Of a DNA stretch of 64,000 nt, positions 25,743 to 35,620 are shown piece by piece. Below the pieces are notes generated by a model that searched no databases, was not told where the DNA came from, and saw only the letters and a program-made list of their open reading frames with translations. Positions within the stretch are counted from its first letter, which is position 1. Every line of letters starts with the position of its first letter. The stretch is from the NCBI RefSeq assembly GCF_900101845.1, contig NZ_FNAM01000001.1, positions 186,001-250,000 of the forward strand, in the 5' to 3' direction. The translations under genes and the position numbers were made by a program. The stretch comes from Sporomusa acidovorans (GTDB taxonomy: Bacteria > Bacillota > Negativicutes > Sporomusales > Sporomusaceae).

Positions 25743-26579
25743 TCAAGTAATTTTATTACATTGACAAAAATCTATAAGGGTGGCGGAAATGGTGAAAATC
25801 CCCAATTTTGCAGGATAGCGGTCAGGGATAGCGTGAAAATCAGACCCACCGGTTATTTTTAACTTATATTGATTAGCCATAGCTAAGTACCTTTTGGTTG
25901 CTGCCTGATCGTGTTCTGGATGATATACTTCTAAGCCGTGAATACCGGCTTTGATCAAATCAACGACTAGTTTATCATCGCCCACAAGCCCGGGATGGGC
26001 TAATATTGCCATACCTTTAGCCTGCTCGATAAGCCTAATAACTTGTGCAGGAGTAAGCTTATAATGTGGTACGTAAGCCGGGGAATTTTTATCTAAAACA
26101 TGTTTAAATGCTTCCGTCACAGTGGGAAAATAACCTTTTTCAACAAGTGCTTGAGCAATATGCGGCCTTCCCACCGCCCGAGTTTGACCAGCAATAGTTA
26201 ACACATGAGCATAATCAATTGAATAACCTAACTTATTGAGTTTATCCACTATTTTTGCTGAACGTTTTAGCCGGTCATTACGGATAGATTCTAGTTGGCT
26301 TCGGAATTCAGCATTATCTATATCAACACAATACCCTAAAATATGTACCTCATGCTGCGGCAGGTCTGTGCTAAACTCAATCCCCGGAATAATTGACAAA
26401 CCAGAAGCATTGGTGTTTAAAAGCCCTCCTGCTTCGCGCAGCTCTTCATACGCGGCAACAGTATCATGATCAGTAATTGAAATATGACTTAACCCGGCAA
26501 TTTTAGCCTGATGGACTACCTCCACAGGTGAAAGTCGCCCATCAGAAGCAGTAGTGTGAATGTGAAGATCAGCAATCAT
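25743..26579 (-). CDS. PHP-domain phosphoesterase (TrpH/RNase AM type)
   Basis: The 278-residue protein has PHP motifs DLHIHTTASDG at the N-terminus, SITDHDT, PGIEFS and GGSDFH, which bind a trinuclear metal centre. The family includes 3',5'-nucleoside bisphosphate phosphatases and 5'-3' exoribonucleases acting on small RNA. ATG overlaps the pepA stop by four bases. Confidence 0.88.
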   Translation of the reverse strand: MIADLHIHTTASDGRLSPVEVVHQAKIAGLSHISITDHDTVAAYEELREAGGLLNTNASGLSIIPGIEFSTDLPQHEVHILGYCVDIDNAEFRSQLESIRNDRLKRSAKIVDKLNKLGYSIDYAHVLTIAGQTRAVGRPHIAQALVEKGYFPTVTEAFKHVLDKNSPAYVPHYKLTPAQVIRLIEQAKGMAILAHPGLVGDDKLVVDLIKAGIHGLEVYHPEHDQAATKRYLAMANQYKLKITGGSDFHAIPDRYPAKLGIFTISATLIDFCQCNKIT

Positions 26580-28075
26580 ATTTTACTCAAAGTCGACGCC
26601 AATTGAACTAGGGTACGAACGCCTACCCCGGTAGCGCCTTTCAGGTTATAGCCTTTATCCTTATCGGTATCAGATGTTCCGGCAATATCTATGTGAACCC
26701 AGGGAGTTTTATCGGCAAACTGTCCAATAAATAACCCTGCGGTAATCGTTCCTGCAGGTCTTCCACCTGTGTTTTTCAAGTCAGCTACAGAACTTTTAAT
26801 TTGCTCAGTGTACTCATCGTCATTAGGCAATTCCCACATTTTTTCTCCAATTTGCCGGGCTGCGGTAATAATGGTTTTACACCATTCCCGGTTGTTAGTA
26901 AGAACGCCGGAATAAATTGCTCCAAGACCAATGACACAAGCCCCGGTCAGAGTTGCTATGTCAATGATTTTGGTCGCGCCAAGCTTCTTGGCATAGGTAA
27001 TGGCATCGGCCAAAATTAATCGTCCTTCAGCATCAGTACTCAATACTTCGATGGTTTTTCCACTCATTGAGGTCAAAATATCCCCTGGTCTAAAGGCCCC
27101 GCCTGAGGGCATGTTTTCTGTGCACGGAACAACGGCAATAATATTTACCTTCGGTTTTATTTGTCCAATTGCCATCATTGCTCCTAAAACAGCTCCACCA
27201 CCGGCCATATCACCTTTCATCTCATCCATATTTTGACTAGGCTTTAATGATAATCCGCCACTGTCAAACGTAACGCCCTTGCCAACAAAAGCAATCGTCT
27301 CCCGGCTCTCCGCGTTTCCCTGATATTTCAAGACAATTAATTTTGGTGGTTCAGCACTGCCTTGGGATACAGCCAGTAATGCCCCCATCCCTTTTTGCCG
27401 CATCTCTTCTCTATCAAGTACAGTTATTTCCAGACCATTTTGCTGAGCTATTGTTTGAGCAAGCCAAGCCATTTTAGTTGGCGTCATACACTGAGCCGGA
27501 TGGTTAATCATGTCCCGTGCAAAGTTAACACTTTCCGCAATGACCCTGCTAATATGAACTGTATTAGTAATTGCTTCAACTTTTGTTGTATCATTTTCGA
27601 CTATCAATAATTTTTTAATATCCGGAATATCATTTTTGCTTGTTTTATAATAGTTAAATTGATACAAACCCATTACAGCACCTTCAACAACAGCTTGCGC
27701 AACCAACCGGGATTCTAATTTGTTGCTGGCATTATGCAGTGTAGTGGCTACAATCTGAGAATGTGTTTTTCTGGCGGCCCGCATTGCCACCGCCATAGCC
27801 GCTCGTACTTTATCTACCGTAAGCTCATTTTCATTTCCCATACCAAGCAGAATGACACGTTTAGCACCAATGGCGGCAAATGTATGTATGACCGTAGTTT
27901 CCCCATATTTACCACAGCCGGGAATATCACGAATAATCTCGCTAATATGAGAATGTAACGCCCTATCCATAACCCCTGTAGCTCCACCAGGAACCGTTTC
28001 ACCCTCAAACAGACTTACAATAATGGTATCACATAATATTTCAGTTATTTGTCCAGAAACGATTTTAATATTCAT
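26576..28075 (-). CDS. pepA: Leucyl aminopeptidase PepA
   Basis: This M17 metallo-aminopeptidase removes N-terminal residues from peptides as a hexamer. The catalytic domain has GKGVTFDSGGLSLKP, the two-metal site region GDMAGG and the signature STDAEGRL; the ~170-residue N-terminal domain is present. The 499-residue length is normal. AGGGAG precedes the ATG. The downstream PHP gene is translationally coupled. Confidence 0.96.
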   Translation of the reverse strand: MNIKIVSGQITEILCDTIIVSLFEGETVPGGATGVMDRALHSHISEIIRDIPGCGKYGETTVIHTFAAIGAKRVILLGMGNENELTVDKVRAAMAVAMRAARKTHSQIVATTLHNASNKLESRLVAQAVVEGAVMGLYQFNYYKTSKNDIPDIKKLLIVENDTTKVEAITNTVHISRVIAESVNFARDMINHPAQCMTPTKMAWLAQTIAQQNGLEITVLDREEMRQKGMGALLAVSQGSAEPPKLIVLKYQGNAESRETIAFVGKGVTFDSGGLSLKPSQNMDEMKGDMAGGGAVLGAMMAIGQIKPKVNIIAVVPCTENMPSGGAFRPGDILTSMSGKTIEVLSTDAEGRLILADAITYAKKLGATKIIDIATLTGACVIGLGAIYSGVLTNNREWCKTIITAARQIGEKMWELPNDDEYTEQIKSSVADLKNTGGRPAGTITAGLFIGQFADKTPWVHIDIAGTSDTDKDKGYNLKGATGVGVRTLVQLASTLSKI

Positions 28076-28129
28076 TGAGTCACTCCCTAGTTATAGCTTA
28101 TACCTTTATTATGCCATAAATCAACTATT

Positions 28130-28164
28130 AAAAACACTAAAACCTGTTCAAACGAACAGGTTTC
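28130..28164 (-). terminator. spoVS terminator
   Basis: AAACCTGTTC-GTTT-GAACAGGTTT forms a strong stem followed on the minus strand by TAGTGTTTTTAA, just past the spoVS stop. Confidence 0.85.
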
Positions 28165-28178
28165 AATTTATCTATTTG

Positions 28179-28439
28179 TTAACGAGGTTCAACGATTAAT
28201 TTAATTGCTGTTCTTTCTTCACCGTCTATAAGAATATCGGTAAAAGCGGGAATGCATATTAAATCAACACCATGCGGCGCTACAAACCCTCGTGCAATCG
28301 CAACTGCTTTTACTGCTTGGTTAAGTGCTCCCGCACCGATTGCCTGAATTTCGGCGCCCCCACGTTCTCTCAGCACTCCAGCTAAAGCCCCTGCTACGGA
28401 ATTGGGATTAGATTTTGCTGATACTTTCAAGACATCCAT
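28179..28439 (-). CDS. spoVS: Stage V sporulation protein S
   Basis: SpoVS is a small, highly conserved nucleic-acid-binding protein (Alba-like) required at a late sporulation stage. The 86-residue product has the diagnostic VSAKSNPNSVAGALAG start and the KAVAIARGFVAPHG core. AAAGGAGG precedes the ATG. It is monocistronic: a sigma-H-type promoter lies upstream and a hairpin downstream. Confidence 0.98.
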   Translation of the reverse strand: MDVLKVSAKSNPNSVAGALAGVLRERGGAEIQAIGAGALNQAVKAVAIARGFVAPHGVDLICIPAFTDILIDGEERTAIKLIVEPR

Positions 28440-28492
28440 TTTTATATGTGCCTCCTTTGATAAAAAAACGTTATTAGTCCTATTAAGTAGAT

Positions 28493-28521
28493 ATATTCGT
28501 GATACGGGAAAAAATTCCTTT
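28493..28521 (-). promoter_or_regulatory. Sigma-H promoter of spoVS
   Basis: AAAGGAATT (28521-28513), 12 bases, then ACGAATAT (28500-28493) match every position of the Bacillus sigma-H consensus RNAGGAWWW-N11/12-RNGAATWW. spoVS is sigma-H dependent in Bacillus, so the site supports a working sporulation programme. Confidence 0.8.
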
Positions 28522-28561
28522 TTTCACATCAAAAAAATCTAATAATTACAACAAATTCACA

Positions 28562-29083
28562 TTATTTATTAAAGACAAAAACACGCCCATCTTCACGAAT
28601 GCCTATAAGGATATGCTGATCATTATATTGCTTACGCATATTCTCTAGCATATTTTCAATTACCTCTTCCTGAAATAAAAGGTCTTCCTCGAGGAGAGCA
28701 TCATTATGATCCGTAACTAAACGCTCATTGAAGCGATCTCGCAACAATTTTATCATCAAATTTATTTCTCCGCGTGACATGGTATGAACGTCACGAATAA
28801 TTGTTAACATAGCCACTTGTTCATAGGAACTTAATTCTATATCAACACGACTGCTGGTAATACCCTCGATCATGTGATAAGCCAAAATACTATTAATTAT
28901 GAATCGCTTTTTACTTTCAAAATCGTTAGACGAAGGAATACCAGATATCATAAACGTAAGTTTTAACAAATTATCCTCAGGCTCAAAATTTATAGTACCA
29001 ATCTCAGGATAACGTACAAGCATCGATATAATTAAGTTGGCTCCATCAGAAACTTCTTGATCTCTATGGGAAAGTTCAGACAT
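28562..29083 (-). CDS. Conserved-looking hypothetical protein
   Basis: The 173-residue soluble protein is acidic and mostly alpha/beta by appearance, with an acidic helical stretch (DALLEEDLLFQEEVIENMLENM) before a short C-terminal strand pair. I recognise no motif or family. It stands alone between spoVS and rny with good coding features and an ATG start; it could be lineage specific. Confidence 0.65.
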   Translation of the reverse strand: MSELSHRDQEVSDGANLIISMLVRYPEIGTINFEPEDNLLKLTFMISGIPSSNDFESKKRFIINSILAYHMIEGITSSRVDIELSSYEQVAMLTIIRDVHTMSRGEINLMIKLLRDRFNERLVTDHNDALLEEDLLFQEEVIENMLENMRKQYNDQHILIGIREDGRVFVFNK

Positions 29084-29184
29084 TATTTTTCACCGTCCAA
29101 TAAAATTATAACAAGAAAGATTTCGTGCAAAGTTTCAGATTAAGTATTCTCTAGAAGATAATTAAATCCTGCTTATAAATTGTT

Positions 29185-29230
29185 GGGAAAAAAGCTAAAA
29201 AACGGCTTACCTAAAGGTAAAGCCGTTTTA
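29185..29230 (-). terminator. rny terminator
   Basis: AAAACGGCTTTACC-TTT-AGGTAAGCCGTTTT forms a near-perfect stem running into a T-rich tail on the minus strand, 16 bases after the rny stop. Confidence 0.85.
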
Positions 29231-29246
29231 ACTACAATTTTATTCT

Positions 29247-30782
29247 TTATTTTGCATAATCAACCGCACGTGTTTCGCGGATAACGGTAACTTTTATTTG
29301 ACCTGGATACTCAAGTTCACTTTCGATCTTCTTGACAATATCCCTTACTAAACGAACAGCCGTTAAATCATCAATTTTATCCGGTTTAACCATAATCCGA
29401 ATTTCACGGCCTGCTTGAATAGCAAATGATTTTTCCACACCCTCAAATGACTCAGCAATTTCTTCCAATCGTGTTAACCGCTTAAGATAACTCTCTAAAG
29501 TTTCTCTGCGAGCGCCTGGTCTTGCGGCAGATACAGCGTCAGCCGCTGCTACAAGTACCGCCTGGATAGTTTTAGGTTCTTCATCGCCGTGATGAGCAGC
29601 AATTGCATTTACAACTTCGGCTGCTTCACGGTATTTTTTCGCTAAATCAGCACCGATGGTCACATGAGGACCTTCGACTTCATGATCAACAGCCTTGCCT
29701 ATATCATGAAGCAATCCAGCTCGTTTGGCTAACATCACGTCGACACCAAGTTCTGATGCCATGACTCCAGCTAAGTGTGACACCTCAATTGAATGCTTGA
29801 GTACATTCTGACCATAGCTGGTACGGAATTTTAATCGTCCGAGAAGTTTTATCAACTCAGGATGCAGACCATGAACCCCAGTTTCAAAGGTTGCCTGTTC
29901 GCCTGCCTCCTTAATTTTCTGTTCAACTTCTTTTTGAGCTTTCTCCACCATTTCCTCAATACGCGCAGGATGAATGCGGCCGTCAACAATAAGCTTTTCT
30001 AGCGCAATTCTGGCAACTTCCCGTCTAACAGGGTCAAACCCTGACAGAATAACGGCCTCAGGAGTATCATCAATAATCAAATCGATACCGGTAAGTGTCT
30101 CAAGTGTTCGAATATTACGTCCCTCTCTACCGATAATCCTACCCTTCATTTCATCATTTGGTAGGGAAACTACCGATACCGTAGTTTCTGCAACATGATC
30201 AGCTGCACATCTTTGGATAGCTAACGATATAATTTCCTTAGCCTTCTTGTCTGCTTCTTCTTTGGCCTGCTGTTCTAAATCTTTAATGAGCATTGCCGTC
30301 TCATGTTTAATCTCTTCTTCAACATTGGCAAGCAGCAAACTGCGGGCTTCTTCTGACGTTAAACCGGAAAGCCTTTCAAGTTCAGTCAGTTGCTTAGCAT
30401 AAAGCTCATGGATTTTTTCTTGACTCTTATCCACCTCAGCCTCTTTACGGCTAAGAATCTCTTCTTTCTTTTCAAGAGAATCAATTTTCCGGTCAAGATT
30501 TTCTTCTTTTTGCATCAAGCGTCGCTCTAGACGTTGAAGCTCAGCACGGCGTTCCTTGATTTCCCGCTCTAGTTCGCTCCGCAGCTTATGAATCTCTTCT
30601 TTTGCCTCTACTAATGCTTCTTTTTTCTTAGATTCGCCAGCCTTATCCGCATCCTCTAAAATCCTTTTAGCGGCGACTTCCGCGGAAGCTATCTTGGCTT
30701 CTGCAATATTCTTGCGTACCCAATAACCTCCACCGGCACTTAAAAGCCCGACTAAAACTGCGGTAATAATTATTTCTACTAT
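29247..30782 (-). CDS. rny: Ribonuclease Y, apparent AUA start
   Basis: RNase Y is a membrane-anchored endoribonuclease that starts mRNA decay. Residues ~1-25 form the membrane anchor ([21 protein letters not shown]), ~25-200 a coiled coil, then a KH domain ([12 protein letters not shown]) and an HD domain (HDIGKA, AHHGD). The first ordinary starts (TTG 30521, ATG 30518) lie ~88 codons in and would remove the anchor. Upstream, the frame reads to a TAG and then ATA GTA GAA at 30782, eight bases after a perfect GGAGG. No ATG, GTG or TTG occurs between. The 511-residue product from ATA has the normal family length and N-terminus. Confidence 0.95.
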   Translation of the reverse strand: MVEIIITAVLVGLLSAGGGYWVRKNIAEAKIASAEVAAKRILEDADKAGESKKKEALVEAKEEIHKLRSELEREIKERRAELQRLERRLMQKEENLDRKIDSLEKKEEILSRKEAEVDKSQEKIHELYAKQLTELERLSGLTSEEARSLLLANVEEEIKHETAMLIKDLEQQAKEEADKKAKEIISLAIQRCAADHVAETTVSVVSLPNDEMKGRIIGREGRNIRTLETLTGIDLIIDDTPEAVILSGFDPVRREVARIALEKLIVDGRIHPARIEEMVEKAQKEVEQKIKEAGEQATFETGVHGLHPELIKLLGRLKFRTSYGQNVLKHSIEVSHLAGVMASELGVDVMLAKRAGLLHDIGKAVDHEVEGPHVTIGADLAKKYREAAEVVNAIAAHHGDEEPKTIQAVLVAAADAVSAARPGARRETLESYLKRLTRLEEIAESFEGVEKSFAIQAGREIRIMVKPDKIDDLTAVRLVRDIVKKIESELEYPGQIKVTVIRETRAVDYAK

Positions 30783-30820
30783 CTATTCCACCTCCTTTTA
30801 CTATACGAATAACAAGGGTA

Positions 30821-30846
30821 AAGCCGAGTTATTACTCGGCTTTTAA
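30821..30846. terminator. Hairpin between recX and rny
   Basis: GCCGAG-TTATTA-CTCGGC is a short stem downstream of recX. The T run is better on the plus strand than on the minus, so its use as the recX terminator is uncertain. Confidence 0.45.
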
Positions 30847-30959
30847 AAGTAGCTTTTTATTTGCTTCACAGCATTAAGCTCTCCTAAAAGTTTACCTAAG
30901 TAGATTTTGTTTGTTTACACGATTGGATAATTTAATTGTAAATGTTTTTCAAATAGGTG

Positions 30960-31409
30960 TCAAGGAGACATGTCTCTAAGGTACTCCAAAACTTTTCTGA
31001 CAGTTGCCGCGTTATATCCCTTGTTCGATAAACGGCGAACTATTTTATGTCTATCTCGAAGGCCATTATTATCGAAATATCTGACTGCAAGTTTCAAAGC
31101 AGCATGGTATTCATGGTCAGCGTCCCAGTTCGACAACTTTTCATTAATCAGATTACTTGGCAATCCTCTACGCTTTAGCCTTAAATAAATTTCCTTAAGA
31201 CTATATTTATTATTCTCAGAATATTGTGCTAATAGCATATTACAAAGCGCGGTATCATTTAGATAACCGCGCTTTGTAGCATATTCCAGAGTATCCTTGA
31301 CTGTCGCTTCGTCGTAACCTTGCTTCAAAAGCTTTTGCTCAAGTTCCTGCCGACTATAAGTTCTGAATCGCAAAATTTTAATAGCAGCTTTCACCGCATC
31401 CATATTCAT
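30960..31409 (-). CDS. recX: Regulatory protein RecX
   Basis: RecX modulates RecA filament growth. The 149-residue protein is built of three-helix repeats typical of the family ([46 protein letters not shown] end). Its ATG overlaps the recA stop by four bases, so it is coupled to recA and falls under the same SOS promoter. Confidence 0.92.
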   Translation of the reverse strand: MNMDAVKAAIKILRFRTYSRQELEQKLLKQGYDEATVKDTLEYATKRGYLNDTALCNMLLAQYSENNKYSLKEIYLRLKRRGLPSNLINEKLSNWDADHEYHAALKLAVRYFDNNGLRDRHKIVRRLSNKGYNAATVRKVLEYLRDMSP

Positions 31410-32518
31410 TCTGTTTCAAAAACTCCATTGTTATCTGAGTCAAAATCCCCGTCAAGAGATTCATTGCCTGAATTAATAGCGTTATCGAGTTTAGTATCAC
31501 CGGCAAGTAAAATCTCGCGAATTTTTTTATCAATTTCATCGGCAATATCTCGATTTTCTTTGAAAAATTCCTTAACGTTTTCCCTACCTTGTCCCAACCG
31601 CTGCCCATTATAAGAAAACCAAGCGCCGCTTTTATTGATAATTTCAAGATTGACGCCAATATCAACAAGACTTCCTTCACGCGAAATACCTTCGCCATAC
31701 ATAATATCAAACTCGGCTTGTTTAAAGGGAGGTGCCACTTTATTTTTAACAATCTTAACTTTGGTACGGCTGCCAACAACGTCATTTCCCTGTTTCAAGC
31801 TCTCGGCTTTGCGAACATCCATACGGACTGAAGCATAAAATTTCAGAGCCCTGCCGCCTGTCGTTGTTTCCGGATTACCAAACATAACGCCAACTTTTTC
31901 ACGGATTTGGTTAATAAAAATCACAGTCGTACGGGATTTGCTGATAATACCTGTTAGTTTACGTAATGCCTGGGACATTAAACGGGCATGCAGACCAACA
32001 TGAGAATCGCCCATATCGCCGTCAATCTCACTTTTGGGAACCAAAGCAGCCACTGAGTCAATAACAATAACATCTACCGCCGCACTACGTACCAGTGCCT
32101 CGGCAATTTCGAGAGCTTGTTCACCATTATCAGGTTGAGAAATTAATAGATTGTCAATATCAACACCTAGTTTTTTCGCATAAACCGGATCTAAAGCATG
32201 TTCTGCATCAATAAATGCAGCAATACCATCCATTTTTTGCGCCTGAGCGATAACGTGCAATGCTACTGTTGTCTTGCCTGACGATTCCGGCCCAAATATC
32301 TCGATAACCCTGCCGCGAGGCAGTCCTCCGACCCCTAGGGCAATATCAAGCGGCAATGAACCTGTGGAAATAACTTCAACATTCATTTTGGCAGCAGCTT
32401 CGCCCAGTTTCATGATCGCACCTTTGCCAAAATCTTTTTCTATTTGGCGCATGGCATTTTCAAGTGCTTTAAATTTATCCATTTCGCGATTTTTCTCAAA
32501 ATCTTTGGCTTTATCCAT
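31406..32518 (-). CDS. recA: Recombinase RecA
   Basis: RecA forms filaments on single-stranded DNA, promotes strand exchange and activates LexA cleavage. Walker [10 protein letters not shown], Walker [13 protein letters not shown] and the L2 DNA-binding loop ([15 protein letters not shown]) are intact. The 370-residue length is slightly long owing to an acidic C-terminal tail. Its promoter carries a LexA box. Confidence 0.99.
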   Translation of the reverse strand: MDKAKDFEKNREMDKFKALENAMRQIEKDFGKGAIMKLGEAAAKMNVEVISTGSLPLDIALGVGGLPRGRVIEIFGPESSGKTTVALHVIAQAQKMDGIAAFIDAEHALDPVYAKKLGVDIDNLLISQPDNGEQALEIAEALVRSAAVDVIVIDSVAALVPKSEIDGDMGDSHVGLHARLMSQALRKLTGIISKSRTTVIFINQIREKVGVMFGNPETTTGGRALKFYASVRMDVRKAESLKQGNDVVGSRTKVKIVKNKVAPPFKQAEFDIMYGEGISREGSLVDIGVNLEIINKSGAWFSYNGQRLGQGRENVKEFFKENRDIADEIDKKIREILLAGDTKLDNAINSGNESLDGDFDSDNNGVFETE

Positions 32519-32552
32519 AATAATTATAAACCTCCCCCGACAACTATAGTAA

Positions 32553-32581
32553 CATTATACAAACATTTGTTCGATCTGTCA
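32553..32581 (-). promoter_or_regulatory. recA promoter with SOS box
   Basis: On the minus strand TTGACA and TATAAT are separated by 17 bases, a full sigma-A match. The spacer contains CGAACAAATGTTTG (32572-32559), a LexA box matching 13 of 14 consensus positions, so LexA would occlude the promoter. Confidence 0.9.
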
Positions 32582-32619
32582 ATGCATTACATTGCCGTTC
32601 GGGTTCACACGCCCCCGGA

Positions 32620-34194
32620 TTATCGTCCTTTTGCCGGTTCTATGTTAATGCGATAGCCTTTAATTGTATTTTTATTCATAACAGATAAAACTCGTTCGGC
32701 TACAGTTTCCGGCACTTCTACAAAGGTAAATCTATCATAAATATTAATTACGCCAATAATACTGCCTTCAATATCTGCTTCTTCGGCAATTGTGCGAACA
32801 ATATCCTGCGGCTGAATTTTTTGTGCGCGCCCGGCATTGATAAATAAGCGTACCATACCTGGTTCAGCACCAGTATTGCCAAACTGCTTTTTTTCAATAA
32901 GAACTTGCTCTTTATAACCTTCTTGAAACAGCTTAAGAGCTGCTGCAGCCAGATCAATCGGATCGTAGTCGGCTGCCAAATCAGCAATTATGCCACTATA
33001 GGCATCGAACCCGCCTCGTGCAATAGTCTGTGTAAGCTGATTCTTAATAACTTCCGTCTGTCGTTCAAGAATATCTGCGGGAGAAGGCAATTGTCGTCTT
33101 AAAATACGCGTTTTTATTTCTCTTTCAATAATTTTTAATTGTCGATATTCACGCGGCTGAATAAATGTAATAGCCACGCCTTTTTTTCCCGCCCGGCCGG
33201 TACGGCCTATACGATGGACATATGACTCAGGATCTTGAGGAATGTCATAGTTAATAACATGGGTAATATGTTCTATATCCAGTCCTCGCGCCGCGACGTC
33301 AGTGGCAATTAGGATATCTAATTTCCCATCCCTAAATTTCTTCATAACCCGGTCACGCTGGGCCTGGCTCAAATCGCCGTGTAACCCATCTGAGAGATAC
33401 CCCCGTGCTGACAATGAGGCAACTAATTCGTCAACTCCTTTTTTGGTGCGGCAAAAAATAATGGCTCGTCCAATTGTTTCAGAGTCAAGTACCCGGCATA
33501 AACCGTCCAACTTGTCACGGGTTTCATAGTAAATTTGGTCAATGAGCGGCACGGTTAATTGCTCTTTGCTAATCGTTACCGTTACTCTGTCTTTCATATA
33601 CTTATTAGCTAAAGTCATTATTTCCGAAGGCATGGTAGCTGAGAATAGTAAAGTTTGACGCTCGGTAGGAACATGCTGAAGAATGCTTTCCAGGTCGTCA
33701 ATAAAGCCCATATCCAGCATTTCGTCCGCTTCATCGAGTACCAGTACTTTTACATGATCCAGTTTAATGGTATTTCTGCGAATATGATCCAGTAATCGTC
33801 CCGGAGTGCCGATTACCACCTGAACTCCCGACTTGAGTGTTCTAATCTGCCGTTCTATCGCTTGACCGCCATAAATTGGCAATGTTTTAATCCGTTTAAA
33901 TTTGCCAATTTTAGCTAATTCCTCTGAAACTTGAATGGCCAGTTCTCTCGTAGGCGTTAGAACCAACGCCTGAATTTGCCTAACATCGGTTATCCGTTCC
34001 ATAATCGGTATGCCAAAAGCAGCGGTTTTACCTGTTCCTGTCTGGGCCTGCCCTAAAACATCTTTACCTGCCAACACCAGTGGAATTGTCTGGCTTTGGA
34101 TGGGAGACGGTTCTTCAAATCCCATTTCAGTTATTGCCGCCGCAATTTTTTTACTTAATGAAATATTACCAAATAAAGTTACAATATCTTTCAA
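32620..34194 (-). CDS. DEAD-box RNA helicase with DbpA-type RNA-binding domain
   Basis: The 524-residue protein has the full helicase core: Q motif, AQTGTGKT, PTRELA, DEAD, SAT, and HRIGRTGRAG. After a ~60-residue linker, residues ~445-522 form a DbpA/CsdA-type RNA-binding domain (VRLFINAGRAQKIQPQDI), so it probably acts on ribosomal or structured RNA. The TTG start follows AGGAGG. It starts 12 bases after cinA and likely shares a transcript. Confidence 0.93.
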   Translation of the reverse strand: MKDIVTLFGNISLSKKIAAAITEMGFEEPSPIQSQTIPLVLAGKDVLGQAQTGTGKTAAFGIPIMERITDVRQIQALVLTPTRELAIQVSEELAKIGKFKRIKTLPIYGGQAIERQIRTLKSGVQVVIGTPGRLLDHIRRNTIKLDHVKVLVLDEADEMLDMGFIDDLESILQHVPTERQTLLFSATMPSEIMTLANKYMKDRVTVTISKEQLTVPLIDQIYYETRDKLDGLCRVLDSETIGRAIIFCRTKKGVDELVASLSARGYLSDGLHGDLSQAQRDRVMKKFRDGKLDILIATDVAARGLDIEHITHVINYDIPQDPESYVHRIGRTGRAGKKGVAITFIQPREYRQLKIIEREIKTRILRRQLPSPADILERQTEVIKNQLTQTIARGGFDAYSGIIADLAADYDPIDLAAAALKLFQEGYKEQVLIEKKQFGNTGAEPGMVRLFINAGRAQKIQPQDIVRTIAEEADIEGSIIGVINIYDRFTFVEVPETVAERVLSVMNKNTIKGYRINIEPAKGR

Positions 34195-34206
34195 TACAAA
34201 AACCTC

Positions 34207-35454
34207 CTATATAGTAAGCAAATAATGCCTTACATGATTAAGTGCAGCTAAAGCAGTCCGGTGTTTTATGTTAGTACGTGTTCCATTAAAATAATGCTCA
34301 TAACAAACTTTTCCCGCCGAACCGTCAACAGCAATATATACTAAGCCTACAGGTTTATTTGCAGTTGCCCCGCCAGGACCGGCAATACCTGTAATGCCAA
34401 CCCCTATATCAGTATGGATTTCCTTTCTAACACCTTCTGCCATATATTCAGCCGTTTCTCGACTCACTGCACCTTTTGCAGCTATTATTTCTTCCGGTAC
34501 CCCCACTTGCGAAATTTTAATATTGTTACTATAGCATACGAATGAGCCTGCCAAATAACCTGAACTTCCTGGAATATCGGTAATACGGCTCGTAACAAGC
34601 CCACCTGTACACGACTCAGCCAATGCTATTGTCATATTCTGTTTTAATAAAAGATTTCCTACAGCTTGTTCCATTGTTTCATCATCAATACCAAAAATAT
34701 ATTCTTCTAATAATGGACGAATTTTCCCTTCGAGTTCATTAATTAACTGCAAGGCCTCTTTTTCACTAGCAGCCCGCGCTGTTATACGAACATGAATCTC
34801 ACCATTTCTGGCCAGTAAAGCCAATGTTGGATTCGCTTGTGTCAAAATATATTTTTTAATTTTTTCTTCCAATAATGATTCGCCAAGGCCATATGTACGA
34901 AGGACTCTGGACATAATTACACCTTGAATACCAAATCGTTCTACAAGATAGGGAACAATTGACTTTTCAAACATAGCCGTCAATTCATGTGGTGGTCCCG
35001 GCAAATTTATAATGACTTTGCCCGCTGTTGTCTCTTCAATAATAACCCCTGGTGCTGTACCACATGTATTTTCAATAACTTGCGCCCCTTCCGGCATCAT
35101 CGCCTGCCGTAAATTGTTATCTGACATACATAAGCGGCGTTCATCGAAAAAGCGTTGGATGTGCGCAACACTCTCTTCATGTAAAAACATCGCTTTATTC
35201 AGTAAGGAAGCAGTTACTTCTTTAGTTATATCACCCTGTGTCGGTCCTAAGCCTCCACTCGTAATAATTATGTCTGCTCGCGCCATCGCTATTTCTAAAA
35301 CTTTGCGCATTCTATCCCGATTATCGCCAACTGTTGTTTGAAATAGTACACTAAATCCTAGTTCATTTAAGCGGCCAGCTAAGAATGGGGCATTCGTATT
35401 TACTATTTGACCTAAAAGCAATTCAGTTCCTGTGCTGACTAACTCAACAATCAT
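34207..35454 (-). CDS. cinA: CinA family protein (competence/damage-inducible; nicotinamide-nucleotide amidase)
   Basis: The 415-residue protein has the N-terminal MoCF-like domain (STGTELLLGQIVNTN) and the C-terminal amidase domain (ALAESCTGGLVTSRITDIPG, GIAGPGG). The family includes NMN deamidases and ADP-ribose pyrophosphatases used in NAD recycling. cinA next to recA is the standard Firmicutes order, here with a helicase gene between. Confidence 0.95.
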   Translation of the reverse strand: MIVELVSTGTELLLGQIVNTNAPFLAGRLNELGFSVLFQTTVGDNRDRMRKVLEIAMARADIIITSGGLGPTQGDITKEVTASLLNKAMFLHEESVAHIQRFFDERRLCMSDNNLRQAMMPEGAQVIENTCGTAPGVIIEETTAGKVIINLPGPPHELTAMFEKSIVPYLVERFGIQGVIMSRVLRTYGLGESLLEEKIKKYILTQANPTLALLARNGEIHVRITARAASEKEALQLINELEGKIRPLLEEYIFGIDDETMEQAVGNLLLKQNMTIALAESCTGGLVTSRITDIPGSSGYLAGSFVCYSNNIKISQVGVPEEIIAAKGAVSRETAEYMAEGVRKEIHTDIGVGITGIAGPGGATANKPVGLVYIAVDGSAGKVCYEHYFNGTRTNIKHRTALAALNHVRHYLLTI

Positions 35455-35550
35455 ATTGGTTACCCCCTAATACTAATTCATTCTCGTCATAAATGGCAAT
35501 TCCTTCTATTACCGAACTTAGCATGAAATGCCTAAGCCAAATTTTAATTT

Positions 35551-35589
35551 AACAAAAAATAGCAGAGCCAAATAGTCTCTACTATTTTA
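35551..35589 (-). terminator. rimO terminator
   Basis: AAAATAG-T-AGAG and CTCT-G-CTATTTTTT pair around a 9-base loop, ending in a T run on the minus strand 30 bases after the rimO stop. Confidence 0.7.
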
Positions 35590-35620
35590 AAGCTTACATT
35601 ATAGCATTATGCAACTACGT

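Noticed and set aside
30522..30782. Truncated rny lacking its membrane anchor
   Set aside because: The missing N-terminus is encoded in frame immediately upstream and begins at ATA behind a perfect ribosome binding site, so the gene is complete.
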